NCBI GenBank assembly: GCA_965220855.1
Contig: CBDCQY010000001.1
Location: 2,852,001 to 2,916,000, forward strand
Direction of reading: 5' to 3'
Source of the DNA: Bin95 sp965220855
GTDB lineage: Bacteria; Pseudomonadota; Alphaproteobacteria; Bin95
DNA length: 64,000 nt
This document shows, one piece after another, positions 44,544 to 54,817 of this stretch. Under the pieces are notes generated by a model. That model saw only the letters and a program-made list of their open reading frames with translations. It had not been told where the DNA came from and made no database searches. Both the position numbers and the translations under genes were made by a program. Position 1 is the stretch's first letter; each line of letters begins with the position of its first letter.

Positions 44544-45812
44544 ATGCTCGATCTCAGATGGATACGCGAGACGCCGGAAGCGCTCGACCGCGCGCTGGCC
44601 CGGCGCGGCGAGCCGCCGGTCGCGGCCCGGGTGACCGCGCTGGACGGCGAGCGGCGCGCCAGCCAGGCGCGCTTCGACGAATGCCGCAAGCAGCGCAACG
44701 CGCTCTCGCGCCGGATCGGCAAGGCGAAAGCGTCGGGCGAGCCGGCCGAGGCGCTGATCGCGGAGGTCACGCAGCTCAAGGACGCGGAGCGCGCCGCCGA
44801 AGAGGCCGAACGCGCCGCCGCCGAGGCGCTCGACGCGCTGCTCGCCGGCCTGCCCAACGCGCCGGCCGAGGATGTGCCCGACGGCGCCGACGAGGCTTGC
44901 AATATCGAGCTCGCCCGCCATGGCGAGCCGCCGGAGTTCGACTTCGAGCCGCGCGATCATGTGGCGCTCGGCGAGGCGCTCGGGATGATGGATTTCGAGC
45001 TGGCGGCGCAGCTCTCCGGGGCGCGCTTCGTGCTGCTGCGCGGCGCGCTGGCGCGGCTGGAGCGCGCGCTGGCGCAGTTCATGCTGGATATCCACACCGA
45101 GGAGTTCGGCTATGAGGAAATCTCGCCGCCGGCGCTGGTGCGCGGCCGAACCCTGTTCGGCACCGGCCAGCTGCCCAAATTCGCCGACGACCTGTTCTGC
45201 GCCGGCGACGACCGCTGGCTGATCCCGACGGCGGAGGCGCCGCTCACCAATCTGGTCGCCGGGCGGATGCTCGACGAGCAGGCGCTGCCGCTGCGCTTCA
45301 CCGCCTTCACGCCCTGCTACCGGGCCGAGGCGGGCTCCGCCGGGCGCGACACGCGCGGCATGATCCGCCAGCATCAGTTCTACAAGGTGGAGATGGTCTC
45401 GGTCACCCGCCCCGAGGACTCGCCGGGCGAACTGGAGCGCATGACGCGGGCGGCGGAGACCGTGCTGGCGCGCCTGGAGCTGCCCTGGCGGCGCGTGCTG
45501 CTCTGCGCCGGCGACATGAGCGCGGCCGCGCGCAAGACCTGCGATCTGGAGGTCTGGCTGCCGGGCCAGAACGCCTATCGGGAAATCTCCAGCTGCTCCG
45601 ATTGCGGCGACTATCAGGCCCGGCGCATGAACGCCCGCTTCCGCCCGGCGGACGGCGGACGGCCGCGCTTCGCGCACACGCTCAACGGCTCCGGCCTCGC
45701 GGTCGGCCGCACGCTGGTGGCGCTGCTGGAGAACGGCCAGCAGGCCGACGGCTCGATCCGGCTGCCGCCGGCGATCCGGCCCTATATGGGCGGGCGGACG
45801 CACATTGAATAG
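44544..45812 (+). CDS. serS: Seryl-tRNA synthetase
   Basis: The 422-residue protein has the N-terminal coiled-coil tRNA arm (about 30-105, rich in Ala/Glu/Arg). Class II motifs follow: LPKFADDLF, then LIPTAEAPLTNLV (motif 2 region), PCYRAEAGSAGRDTRGMIRQHQF, EISSCSDCGDYQARRMNARFR, and NGSGLAVGRTLVALLENGQQ (motif 3). It charges tRNA-Ser with serine. Start at the ATG 44544 gives family length. It overlaps the 5' end of pcm by 8 bases in the common serS-surE/pcm-nlpD order (surE is not present here). Confidence 0.97.
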   Translation: MLDLRWIRETPEALDRALARRGEPPVAARVTALDGERRASQARFDECRKQRNALSRRIGKAKASGEPAEALIAEVTQLKDAERAAEEAERAAAEALDALLAGLPNAPAEDVPDGADEACNIELARHGEPPEFDFEPRDHVALGEALGMMDFELAAQLSGARFVLLRGALARLERALAQFMLDIHTEEFGYEEISPPALVRGRTLFGTGQLPKFADDLFCAGDDRWLIPTAEAPLTNLVAGRMLDEQALPLRFTAFTPCYRAEAGSAGRDTRGMIRQHQFYKVEMVSVTRPEDSPGELERMTRAAETVLARLELPWRRVLLCAGDMSAAARKTCDLEVWLPGQNAYREISSCSDCGDYQARRMNARFRPADGGRPRFAHTLNGSGLAVGRTLVALLENGQQADGSIRLPPAIRPYMGGRTHIE

Positions 45813-46509
45813 ACCGCGGCCAGCGAGCGTCGGGCGCGGCGACGCGGCGCCCACGCCCGGCGCGACCCGGGCGCGGATGCTGATGCGCCTGCGCCGCTCC
45901 GGCGTGATCGAGGCGGATGTGCTGGCCGCCATCGAGCGCACGCCGCGCGACGAGTTCGTGCCGGCGCTGTTCCGCGACCGGGCCTATGAGGACACCGCCC
46001 TGCCGATCGGCAACGGCCAGACCATCAGCCGCCCGAGCATCGTCGCCTTCATGACCGCGATGCTCGCGCCGGGGCCGCGCATGCGCGTGCTGGAGATCGG
46101 CACCGGCTCCGGCTATCAGACGGCGATCCTCGCCCGGCTCTGCCGCCGGGTCTATACCATCGAGCGCCATGCGGCGCTGCTGGCCGAGGCCGAGGCGCGC
46201 TTCGAGCGGCTGACTCTCACCAACATCACCACCCGGCGCGGCGACGGCGTGCGCGGCTGGCCGCGCGCCGGCCAGTTCGAGCGCATCATGGTGACGGCCG
46301 CGGCCGACGATGCGCCGAACGCGCTGGTGGAGCAGCTGGCGCCCGGCGGGCGGCTGCTGCTGCCGGTCCGCGAGCCGGGCGGCGCGCAGCGGCTGGTCTG
46401 CCTGACCCGCGACGGCGAGGAGGTTCGGGTCGAGGCGCTGCGCGAGACCGCCTTCGTGCCGCTGGTGGGAGCCTATGACGAGCCGGCCACGCCGCAGGAG
46501 GCGCCATGA
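45805..46509 (+). CDS. pcm: Protein-L-isoaspartate O-methyltransferase
   Basis: The 234-residue protein has the PCMT pattern: VLAAIERTPRDEFVPALFRDRAYEDTALPIGNGQTISRPSIVA and the SAM-binding motif VLEIGTGSGYQTAIL. It repairs isoaspartyl residues in aged proteins using S-adenosylmethionine. The frame starts with TTG, 8 bases inside serS; an ATG further down (MLMRLRR) would remove only the variable N-terminus and is an alternative. Its stop overlaps nlpD (ATGA). Confidence 0.92.
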   Translation: MNRPRPASVGRGDAAPTPGATRARMLMRLRRSGVIEADVLAAIERTPRDEFVPALFRDRAYEDTALPIGNGQTISRPSIVAFMTAMLAPGPRMRVLEIGTGSGYQTAILARLCRRVYTIERHAALLAEAEARFERLTLTNITTRRGDGVRGWPRAGQFERIMVTAAADDAPNALVEQLAPGGRLLLPVREPGGAQRLVCLTRDGEEVRVEALRETAFVPLVGAYDEPATPQEAP

Positions 46510-47573
46510 GAGCCTTCGGCGTCGCGATGCTGGCGCTGCTGCTGGGCGGCTGCGGCTGGGTCCAGGTGGGCGAGCAGCTTCCGCCGGGCGGCTCCCGGCC
46601 GCCGCCGGCGGAGCGCGCGGCGGTCCAGCCGCTGCCGGCGAGCGGGCGCATCGCGGTGCGTCCGGGCGATAATGTCCACGCCATCGCGCGGCGCTACGGC
46701 CTCTCGATGCGCGACATCATCCGCCTGAACGGCCTGGCCGCGCCCTATCGCCTGCTGCCCGGCCAGACGCTGCGGCTGCCGACGCCGCGCCGGCATGTCG
46801 TGGCGGCGGGCGACTCGCTCTGGTCGATCTCCCGCCAGCACGATGTGCCGCTCTCGGCGCTGGCGCGCGTCAACCGCATCGAGCCGCCTTATCGCATCCT
46901 GCCCGGCGACACGCTGCAGCTGCCCGGCCGCACCGAGCCCGCCGCGACCCCGCCCGCCGCGAAGGCAAAGCCCGTCGCCAAAGCGCCGACGAAGCCGGCG
47001 GCGCGCGAGACCCCGCAATCCTCCGCCGCAACGACCTCCGGCCGGGCGCCCGTGCCCCCGCCCCCGCCGGCGCGCGCATCGGCCCGCAAGCAGCCGGCAA
47101 AGCCGGTCGCGAAGCCGGCGAAGCCGGTCACGGTCGCCGAGCCGCCGGCCGCCCCCGTGCAGACCGCGCTCAAGGCGCCGCCCGCGCGCAGCAGCGGGCG
47201 CTTCCTGCGTCCGCTCGCCGGGCCGATCGTCGCCGGCTTCGGCCCGCAGCCCGACGGCCTGCACAATGACGGCATCAATATCGCAGCCCCCGAGGGCTCG
47301 GCCGTCCACGCCGCCGAGGCCGGCAGCGTCGCCTATGCCGGCAACGAGCTTCCGGGCTACGGCAATCTGCTGCTGATCAAGCACAGCGACGGCTGGGTCT
47401 CGGCCTACGCCCATAACGAGCATCTGCTGGTGAAGCGCGGCGATACGGTGCGGCGCGGCCAGCGCATCGCCATGGTCGGCAGCAGCGGGCGGGTCACCAC
47501 GCCGCAGCTGCATTTCGAGCTGCGCCGCCAGGGCCGGGCCGTGGACCCAACCCCCCATCTCCAGGGCGGCTGA
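46506..47573 (+). CDS. nlpD: NlpD-like lipoprotein with two LysM domains and degenerate M23 domain
   Basis: The 355-residue protein begins with a lipoprotein signal (lipobox LLGGC, Cys near 17). It has two LysM units (about 48-92 and 96-137), a long Pro/Ala/Lys linker (about 140-235), and a LytM/M23-like domain to the end. Three of four zinc ligands of active M23 enzymes are altered: LHNDGIN has Asn in the H and D positions of HxGxD, and TPQLHFELR has Gln for the first His of HxH. It is therefore probably an activator of peptidoglycan amidases, as NlpD is in E. coli, and not an enzyme. It overlaps pcm by 4 bases. Confidence 0.92.
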   Translation: MRAFGVAMLALLLGGCGWVQVGEQLPPGGSRPPPAERAAVQPLPASGRIAVRPGDNVHAIARRYGLSMRDIIRLNGLAAPYRLLPGQTLRLPTPRRHVVAAGDSLWSISRQHDVPLSALARVNRIEPPYRILPGDTLQLPGRTEPAATPPAAKAKPVAKAPTKPAARETPQSSAATTSGRAPVPPPPPARASARKQPAKPVAKPAKPVTVAEPPAAPVQTALKAPPARSSGRFLRPLAGPIVAGFGPQPDGLHNDGINIAAPEGSAVHAAEAGSVAYAGNELPGYGNLLLIKHSDGWVSAYAHNEHLLVKRGDTVRRGQRIAMVGSSGRVTTPQLHFELRRQGRAVDPTPHLQGG

Positions 47574-47578
47574 GCGGC

Positions 47579-48724
47579 CTATCCGGCCAACCGGTCGCGG
47601 ATCGCCAGCGCCTCCTCCAGCGCCCGAAGCTCCCGTTCGGGGTCGAGCGGCAGCGCGCGCGAGGAGAGGCGCACGATCACCGTCCCGGCCCGCCGGTCCA
47701 CATAGAGGTTCTGGCCGTGAATGCCGATGCCGAAGATCAGCGGCCGCGGCCCGCGCAGCACATAGCATTGCGCGCGATAATGCATCTCCCGGCCGGGGAA
47801 GAACGGGGCGAAGTCGCCCGCGTCCCAGGCGTCCGCGTCGCCCGCCGTCTCGATATCGTCGATCCAGCTCCGGGGCAGCACCTGCCGGCCGTCGCGCATC
47901 CCGTCCTCCGCCAGCAGCAGGCCGATGCGGGCGAGGTCGTGCGCCGCGGCCGAGACGCCGCCGGCGGCGCGCGGCGCGCCCAGCCGGTCCACCGTGATCG
48001 AGGCCGGCCGCGCGGTTCCGGCCGGGGCCCAGAGCAGCCGGCTCATCAGGTCGGCGTAGCGCTCGCCGGTCGCCCGCTCGATGACCCAGGCGAGCAGGTC
48101 GGTATTCGGCGAGACATAGCGGAAGCGCCCGCCATGGGGGCCTTCGGCTTCCGTCAGCGCGCCGTAGAAGGAGCGCAGGTCTCCCGGCGGCTCGCCCGGC
48201 TCGGGCGGGTTCCAGCCGGTGGCGCGGCGATAGGCGGTAATCGGGCCGCTCGCCGCCATATAGTCCTCGTCGAAGGCGACGCCCGCGCGCATGTCGAGCA
48301 GCTGGCGCACGGTGGCGCCGCGATAGGCGGTGGCGTCGATCTCCGGCGCATGGTCGGCGACCGGGGCCTCGATATCCAGCCGCCCGGCCTCCGCCAGCGC
48401 GCCGGCCAGCAGGCCCAGCAGCGACTTGGAGACCGACATCAGGATATGCGGCGTGGTGGCGGTCATGCCCTCGGCGTAGCGCTCGGCGACGATGCGGCCG
48501 CCATGCAGCGCCAGCAGCGCGTCGCAATCGGCCGCCATGGCGTCGAAACCGGGAATCTCCACCGGGGCCTCGGGCAGCGGGCGCACCGAGGCGGGATCGT
48601 TGGCGATCTCCGCCGTCGGAATCAGCTCGCGAACATGGCGGAACGCCCAGCGGTTGAAGGGAGGGTCGCGCCAGTTGGCGAGCGTCACCTGCGCCTCGGG
48701 CGGCGGCGGAAAGCGGTCCATCAT
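47579..48724 (-). CDS. Serine hydrolase (class C beta-lactamase/NylB-like fold)
   Basis: The 381-residue protein has the SxxK nucleophile motif (Ser97-Lys100 in ILMSVSKSLLG) and Tyr203 in FRYVSPNTD, the class C/penicilloyl-type active site. The final part reads IFGIGIHGQNLYVDRRAGTVIVRLSS. There is no signal peptide. It most resembles esterase or 6-aminohexanoate-dimer hydrolase-type proteins, not an antibiotic-resistance beta-lactamase. A second ATG at 48721 is equivalent. It converges on nlpD (5-base gap) and lies 37 bases from the histidine kinase gene. Confidence 0.85.
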   Translation of the reverse strand: MMDRFPPPPEAQVTLANWRDPPFNRWAFRHVRELIPTAEIANDPASVRPLPEAPVEIPGFDAMAADCDALLALHGGRIVAERYAEGMTATTPHILMSVSKSLLGLLAGALAEAGRLDIEAPVADHAPEIDATAYRGATVRQLLDMRAGVAFDEDYMAASGPITAYRRATGWNPPEPGEPPGDLRSFYGALTEAEGPHGGRFRYVSPNTDLLAWVIERATGERYADLMSRLLWAPAGTARPASITVDRLGAPRAAGGVSAAAHDLARIGLLLAEDGMRDGRQVLPRSWIDDIETAGDADAWDAGDFAPFFPGREMHYRAQCYVLRGPRPLIFGIGIHGQNLYVDRRAGTVIVRLSSRALPLDPERELRALEEALAIRDRLAG

Positions 48725-48761
48725 GGGATGCGGTCCTCGACGATTCGGGTCGGCCGGCGGA

Positions 48762-50072
48762 TCATACCGGCAGGCGCACCCGCACGCCGAGTCCGCCCTC
48801 GGGCGAGTCGATCAGGCGGATATCGCCGCCATGGCTCTGCACCACGTCGCGGGCGATAGACAGCCCGAGGCCGACCCCGCCCGGATCCTCCGCCGGCGCG
48901 CGCCGGTAGAACGGCCGGAACAGCTTGTCGCGGTCGTCCGCCGGCACGCCCGGCCCGTCATCGTCGATGGCGATCTCGAACCAGCCGCCCTGCAGCCCGC
49001 AGGCGATCCACACCTGGCCGCCATAGCGCATCGCATTGTCGATCAGATTGGCGAGGCAGCGCCGGACGGCGTTGGCCCGCACCGGCATCCGGGGCGCGCC
49101 GGCGATGCGCAGGTCGATGGAGCCGCCGGCCCGCCGCGCGCCGGTGACCACGTCCTCCACCAGATCGCCGAGATCGGTCTCGACCGGGACCTCCTGGCCC
49201 TCGCCGCGCGCAAACGCCAGATAGGCCTCCAGCATCGCCTCCATCTCGGCGATGTCGGCGCCGAGCTCGCGGGTGTCCTCGTTCTCCGGCAGCAGCGCCA
49301 GCGCGACCTTCATGCGCGCCAGCGGCGTGCGCAGATCGTGCGAGACGCCGGCCAGCATGTCGGTGCGCTGCGTCACCTGGCGGCGGATGCGCTCGCGCAT
49401 GCGCCGGAAGGCGACGGTCGCCTGGCGGACCTCGCTCGCGCCGGCGAGCTTGGGCTCCCCGGCCTCCCGCCCCTTGCCGAACGCGTCCGCCGCCTCGGCG
49501 AGCCGGCGCATCGGGCGGACCTGATTGCGCATGAACAGGCCGGCGATGGCGAACAGGATCATCGAGGTCCCGACCATCCACATCACCCAGAAGGTCGTGG
49601 TGGCGCTGAACAGCCGCCGGCGCGGCGCGACGACATGCAGCACGCCGTCCTCCAGCTGCACCTTGATGACGATCTCGGCGTCGAAGGTCTCGGTGTCGAA
49701 GCGGAACGGGCGGCCCACCCGCTTTTCGAGGGCGCGGGCGAGCGCCCGGTCGAGGCGCGCCGCCGGCGGCGGTTGCGGCGGGGTCTCCAGCACGGCGCCC
49801 GGCGCGACGGTCGCGCGCAAGTCGGTGCGCTCCGCCAGCAGCTTCAGCAGCGTCGCCTGCGCCGCGTCGCCCGGAAAGCGCCCCATCGCATCGATCGCCA
49901 GCGCGATCTCGCCGGCGACGCCGCCCGCCAGGCGCTTCAGCATGATGTTCCAGTGATGCTCGTAGAAGACCCAGGTGGAGACGATCTGCAGCAGAACCAG
50001 CGGCGTCACGATGATGATCAGCGAGCGCCCGAACAGCGAGCGCGGCAGCAGGCGGTCGAGGCGCCCGGCCAT
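48762..50072 (-). CDS. Sensor histidine kinase, EnvZ-like
   Basis: The 436-residue protein has two membrane helices (about 15-37 and 161-183) flanking a ~120-residue periplasmic sensor, then HAMP (about 184-235). The dimerisation/phosphoacceptor box AGVSHDLRTPLARMK has His245, and the GHKL motifs NLIDNAMRYG, DDDGPGV and GVGLGLSIA follow. It is paired with the OmpR-like regulator, whose stop overlaps its start by one base (TGATG). This type often controls porins or envelope stress; the actual signal is unknown. Confidence 0.93.
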   Translation of the reverse strand: MAGRLDRLLPRSLFGRSLIIIVTPLVLLQIVSTWVFYEHHWNIMLKRLAGGVAGEIALAIDAMGRFPGDAAQATLLKLLAERTDLRATVAPGAVLETPPQPPPAARLDRALARALEKRVGRPFRFDTETFDAEIVIKVQLEDGVLHVVAPRRRLFSATTTFWVMWMVGTSMILFAIAGLFMRNQVRPMRRLAEAADAFGKGREAGEPKLAGASEVRQATVAFRRMRERIRRQVTQRTDMLAGVSHDLRTPLARMKVALALLPENEDTRELGADIAEMEAMLEAYLAFARGEGQEVPVETDLGDLVEDVVTGARRAGGSIDLRIAGAPRMPVRANAVRRCLANLIDNAMRYGGQVWIACGLQGGWFEIAIDDDGPGVPADDRDKLFRPFYRRAPAEDPGGVGLGLSIARDVVQSHGGDIRLIDSPEGGLGVRVRLPV

Positions 50073-50773
50073 CAGTCCGGCCGGAGCGCGTAGCCGCGGC
50101 CCCAGTCCGTCACCAGATAGCGCGGATGCCTGGGGTCCGGCTCCAGCTTGCGGCGCAGGCGCGCCACCTGCACGTCGATCGCCCGTCCGGTGGCGACGCT
50201 CATCACCTCCAGCTCCTCGCGCGAGACCGTGCGCCCGCCGCGCAGCGAGAGCGCGCCGAGCAGCTGCGCCTCGGCCGGGGCGAGGCGGCGCACGCTGCCA
50301 TCGTCATGCTCCAGCGTCTCCTGGCCCGGCCGCCAGGCGAGCGGCCCGAAGCGCAGCGCCTCCCGGCGCGGGCGCTGGCGGCGGCGCAGAATGGTGGCGA
50401 TGCGCAGCGTCAGCTCGCGCGGCTCGAACGGCTTGACCATATAGTCCTCGGCCCCGGTCTCCAGGCCGCGCACCCGGTCTTCCGGATCGTCCATGGCGGT
50501 CAGCAGCAGCACCGGGGTGGGGTCCCCGGCCGCGGCGAGCGCGCGGCTGAGCTCCAGGCCGGACTCCCCCGGCAGCAGGATATCGAGCACCAGCAGGTCG
50601 AAGGCGATGCCTTGCATGGCGCGCCGCGCGGCCTCCGCCGCCGCCAGCGCGGTGACGCGAAAACCCGAGCCGGCCAGATAGCGCTTCAGCAGCCCGCGCA
50701 GGCGGTCGTCGTCATCGACCAGCAGGATATGGGAGCTTTCCTCGGCCAAAGCGTCGGAAACGGCTTCACGCAT
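50072..50773 (-). CDS. OmpR-type response regulator
   Basis: The 233-residue protein has a receiver domain (Asp64 in LLVLDILLPGE; Lys114 in YMVKPFEPRE). A winged-helix trans_reg_C domain follows (about 135-230), with VATGRAIDVQVARLRRKLEPDPRHPRYLVTDWGRGYAL. It would bind DNA after phosphorylation by the adjacent kinase. The ATG at 50773 gives the usual length; the frame extends to an upstream start at 50818 that adds non-conserved residues. Confidence 0.93.
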   Translation of the reverse strand: MREAVSDALAEESSHILLVDDDDRLRGLLKRYLAGSGFRVTALAAAEAARRAMQGIAFDLLVLDILLPGESGLELSRALAAAGDPTPVLLLTAMDDPEDRVRGLETGAEDYMVKPFEPRELTLRIATILRRRQRPRREALRFGPLAWRPGQETLEHDDGSVRRLAPAEAQLLGALSLRGGRTVSREELEVMSVATGRAIDVQVARLRRKLEPDPRHPRYLVTDWGRGYALRPD

Positions 50774-50849
50774 GGTTGGAAATCCGCCATAACTTGCGCA
50801 TCTGCTCGGTTGCAGCATATCGCACCCGGACCGCGAGGAGAAATACGCG

Positions 50850-51731
50850 ATGGCGGTGGACCTGCTCCCCTATGACGACCGCGACGGCTTTATCTGGCTG
50901 GACGGCAAGCTGGTTCCCTGGCGCGAGGCCAGACTGCACATCCTCAGCCACGGGCTGCATTACGCCAGCGCGGTCTTCGAGGGCGAGCGCGTCTATGGCG
51001 GCCATGTCTTCCGCTCGCGCGCCCATTCCGAGCGGCTGCACGAGTCCGCGCGGCTGATGGACTTCGAGATTCCGTTCTCCATCGACGCCATCGAGCGCGC
51101 CAAGCGCGAGGTGCTGGAGGCCAACGGGCTGCAGGACGCCTATCTGCGCCCGGTGGCCTGGCGCGGGGCGGAGATGATGGGCGTCTCGGCCCAGCAGGCG
51201 ACCGTCCATGTCGCCATCGCGGCCTGGTATTGGGGCGACTATTTCGGCGACGGCTCGGCCATGGCCGGCATCCGCATGAAGACCGGCCGCTATCGCCGTC
51301 CGGGGCCGGAATGCGCGCCCGTGCACGCCAAGGCGACCGGCCTCTACATGATCTGCACGCTCAACAAGCACGCGGTCGAGGCCGAGGGCTATCACGACGC
51401 GCTGATGCTGGACCATCGCGGCTTCGTGGCGGAAGGCTCGGGCGCCAACATCTTCCTGGTGCAGGAGGGCAAGCTGCACACGCCGACGCCCGACACCTTC
51501 CTGAACGGCATCACCCGCCAGGCGGTGATCGGGCTGGCCGAGAAGCGCCAGATCCAGGTCGTGGAGCGCTCGATCCTGCCTGAGGAGTTCGCCCGCACCA
51601 GCGAGGTGTTCGTGACCGGCACGGCCGCCGAGGTCACGCCGGTGGCGGAGATCGACGAGTTCCGCTTCACGCCCGGGCGCCTCACCCGCACGCTGATGGA
51701 AGACTTCCGCGCCATCACCTCCACCGGATAA
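50850..51731 (+). CDS. ilvE: Branched-chain-amino-acid transaminase
   Basis: The 293-residue class IV PLP aminotransferase has HILSHGLHYASAVFEGERVY, RPGPECAPVHAKATGLYMICTLNK with the PLP Lys161, EGSGANIFLVQEGKLHTPTPDTFLNGITRQAVIGLA, and VFVTGTAAEVTPV. It interconverts Val, Leu and Ile with their 2-oxo acids. GAGGAG precedes the ATG by nine bases. It is divergent from the response regulator gene (76 bases). The following thiolase gene starts 25 bases after its stop. Confidence 0.93.
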   Translation: MAVDLLPYDDRDGFIWLDGKLVPWREARLHILSHGLHYASAVFEGERVYGGHVFRSRAHSERLHESARLMDFEIPFSIDAIERAKREVLEANGLQDAYLRPVAWRGAEMMGVSAQQATVHVAIAAWYWGDYFGDGSAMAGIRMKTGRYRRPGPECAPVHAKATGLYMICTLNKHAVEAEGYHDALMLDHRGFVAEGSGANIFLVQEGKLHTPTPDTFLNGITRQAVIGLAEKRQIQVVERSILPEEFARTSEVFVTGTAAEVTPVAEIDEFRFTPGRLTRTLMEDFRAITSTG

Positions 51732-51756
51732 CCCGAACCCGAAGGAACCCCTTCCC

Positions 51757-52959
<1,203 letters not shown>

Positions 52960-52960
52960 G

Positions 52961-53039
52961 CAGGCGGCGTCTCGCGCCGGGGGAAGGGCGGCCGAAAGCC
53001 CCTCCCCTTCCCGGCGGCCGATGCCTTGCGCGCCGCCTG
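52961..53039. terminator. Inverted-repeat region between convergent genes
   Basis: CAGGCGGCG (52961-52969) is matched exactly by CGCCGCCTG (53031-53039). Inside it an imperfect GCCGGGGGAAGGG/CCCCTTCCCGGC pair adds a second stem. The 80 bases separate the convergent thiolase and restriction genes. This could terminate both transcripts; there is no run of U, so the call is tentative. Confidence 0.4.
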
Positions 53040-53774
53040 TCAGTCGCCGGTCTTCCCGGCGCGAAATTCGCCTATGTTGGAATAAGACGCCTGGCGCTCC
53101 AGGCCGGTGCGCCTGTAGCCGCGCCAATAGTCGAGGAATTCCGCCTCTGAGGCGAAAACGCCATTCCCGGCGCTGAAATCCTCCATGGTCCCGCGGATGC
53201 TTCCGATGGTGGCCGTATTGCCGCTTCCGGATCTGTCTCCCGCAATTCGCCACTTTTCCTGCACGAAAACTTCAACATCCTCGAAGGGAATCGGGATTTC
53301 CTGCAATGTGTCGAACGAATATATCCGGCCGCTTGCATCCGGCTTCCTCTCGACTCTCTTGTAAACAAAGCCGACGATCCAGTGTCGGGCATAGTGGCTA
53401 TAAGGGAAGACGATATTCTTGCCTTCGGTCTCGGAGTGGATATAGCTGGTATAGCTCCCCAAAGTATAGCCGAACCGGGACTGCCTGTCGCTTCTATACG
53501 TCGTCTTTACATCGAGGGCAATTTTCCCCCGGTCTTCCCCGTCGCGCATCAAGGTGAAGTCGGGATAGTGGTTCTGCTTCGTCGGCTCGACCGACCGCAG
53601 CCCCGCGCTATCGGCATAGGACATGACAGCCTGCCGCGCCACCATCTCGAAGAGAGCACCGATAACCTTCGTGTCGGACCCCAGCGGATAGATACGCGCT
53701 CTGCGATCCACGATCCCGCATAAGGAATATCCGTTTCGGACTTCGGCAAGCGCCTTCAGAATGAAATCTTTCAT
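53040..53774 (-). CDS. EcoRV-like type II restriction endonuclease
   Basis: The 244-residue protein follows R.EcoRV closely in motif order and length (EcoRV has 245). It has YSLCGIVDRRARIYPLGSDTKVIG, the active-site Asp72 in QNHYPDFTLM, Asp88 and Lys90 in IALDVKTTY (EcoRV Asp74, Asp90, Lys92), LGSYTSYIHSETEGKNIVFPYSHYARHWIVG, and WRIAGDRSGSGNTATIGSI. It should cut the palindrome GATATC or a relative in the cytoplasm. GC is near 50-55% by eye, below the flanks. Its ATG overlaps the methyltransferase stop (ATGA). I recognise the match from memory of the family. Confidence 0.92.
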   Translation of the reverse strand: MKDFILKALAEVRNGYSLCGIVDRRARIYPLGSDTKVIGALFEMVARQAVMSYADSAGLRSVEPTKQNHYPDFTLMRDGEDRGKIALDVKTTYRSDRQSRFGYTLGSYTSYIHSETEGKNIVFPYSHYARHWIVGFVYKRVERKPDASGRIYSFDTLQEIPIPFEDVEVFVQEKWRIAGDRSGSGNTATIGSIRGTMEDFSAGNGVFASEAEFLDYWRGYRRTGLERQASYSNIGEFRAGKTGD

Positions 53775-54601
53775 CCCACAACCAGTGCTTCCATCATGTC
53801 GTTCCGCAAGTTTTCCGTCGCTCCCAGGTGATAGAAGTGGGAGAACGTCCGAATCTCATAGTCTGCGAACGATTCATGCAAGCGTTCGTTCTTCCGATAT
53901 TTGTTCTCGGACCACATGGAGTAAAGGAACGGACATGGCAACGCCTTCAACCTGTCTTCCAGCCGCATCGCGTCATCGTCGGTCCATGAATTGAAATAGT
54001 CGGTGAAGCGTCCTGCATAGGGCGGATCGCAATAGACGAAATCGCCTTCCCGCGCTTCGTCCAGTATCTCGGACCAGTCGGCGCATTCAAATTCCCACGC
54101 CTTGCCCGCCATGCCGTCGGCGGCGCACTGCACCTGATTGCAAATCCTGGTGATGTAGGCGGGGCGGAAGCGTTCCGGCTTGCGGCAGAACGGCGTGTTG
54201 AAGCGGCCCTTCCTGTTGAACCGCATCAGGCCGTTGAAGCAGGATCGATTCAAAAACAGGAAATCATGCGGGTCTCCGCCGTCGTTGAAGCGGTCCCGAA
54301 CCCGGTAATAGTGCTCCTGCCCGTCGCGCAGCAGGCGCGCGCCTTCCCGCTCCAGGAAGCTCCGCACGCTCGCGCTCGTGACGCTCCCCGCCTGTATCGC
54401 CGCATGGAAGCGGACCAGATGCGGGTTGGCGTCGGCCAGCAAGGCGCGCTCGGGCCGGAGGTTGAGGGGCACGACGGCGGAGCCGACGAACGGCTCGATC
54501 CAGCGCCCCGCGCCGCTCCAATCGACGCTGTCGCGGATGAACGGCACCGCTTTCGTCTTGATGCCCTGCATCTTGAGCGGCGGGGCGTGAATGCCGCTCA
54601 T
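53771..54601 (-). CDS. EcoRV-type DNA adenine methyltransferase (Dam-like, D12 class)
   Basis: The 276-residue protein starts MSGIHAPPLKMQGIKTKAVPFI and has a SAM motif in EPFVGSAVVPLNL. It then has LFLNRSCFNGLMRFNRKGRFNTPF and the catalytic DPPYAGR at 192-198, with FTDYFNSW after it. This matches M.EcoRV and the Dam family, which methylate adenine. It would protect host GATATC sites from the cognate nuclease encoded 4 bases into its own end. No strong RBS is seen before the ATG. It is divergent from acnA with 216 bases between the starts. No C (controller) gene was found. Confidence 0.93.
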   Translation of the reverse strand: MSGIHAPPLKMQGIKTKAVPFIRDSVDWSGAGRWIEPFVGSAVVPLNLRPERALLADANPHLVRFHAAIQAGSVTSASVRSFLEREGARLLRDGQEHYYRVRDRFNDGGDPHDFLFLNRSCFNGLMRFNRKGRFNTPFCRKPERFRPAYITRICNQVQCAADGMAGKAWEFECADWSEILDEAREGDFVYCDPPYAGRFTDYFNSWTDDDAMRLEDRLKALPCPFLYSMWSENKYRKNERLHESFADYEIRTFSHFYHLGATENLRNDMMEALVVG

Positions 54602-54747
54602 GGCGCTTGCCGCCCGAGCGAGTCGGCGCCGTCCCGATCGCGTCGCGCGATTCCTTCCTGCATGGCGTCCCCGCCGTCGATCCATCCCCGGCCGGCCGAA
54701 AGCGTGCCCCGCAGCGGTCCGGGCGTCAATCCGCGCCGCGCCGCGCT

Positions 54748-54775
54748 TTGCCGGCGCGGCGTTCGGGTGTAGATA
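54748..54775 (+). promoter_or_regulatory. Candidate promoter of acnA
   Basis: TTGCCG (54748-54753), a 16-base spacer and TAGATA (54770-54775) lie 42 bases before the acnA ATG. It sits in the 216-base gap shared with the divergent methyltransferase gene, in which nothing else was recognised. Confidence 0.35.
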
Positions 54776-54817
54776 GCCTGTTGAGCGGCGCGTTGGATTT
54801 TGGAGGAGAGGCGGTTC

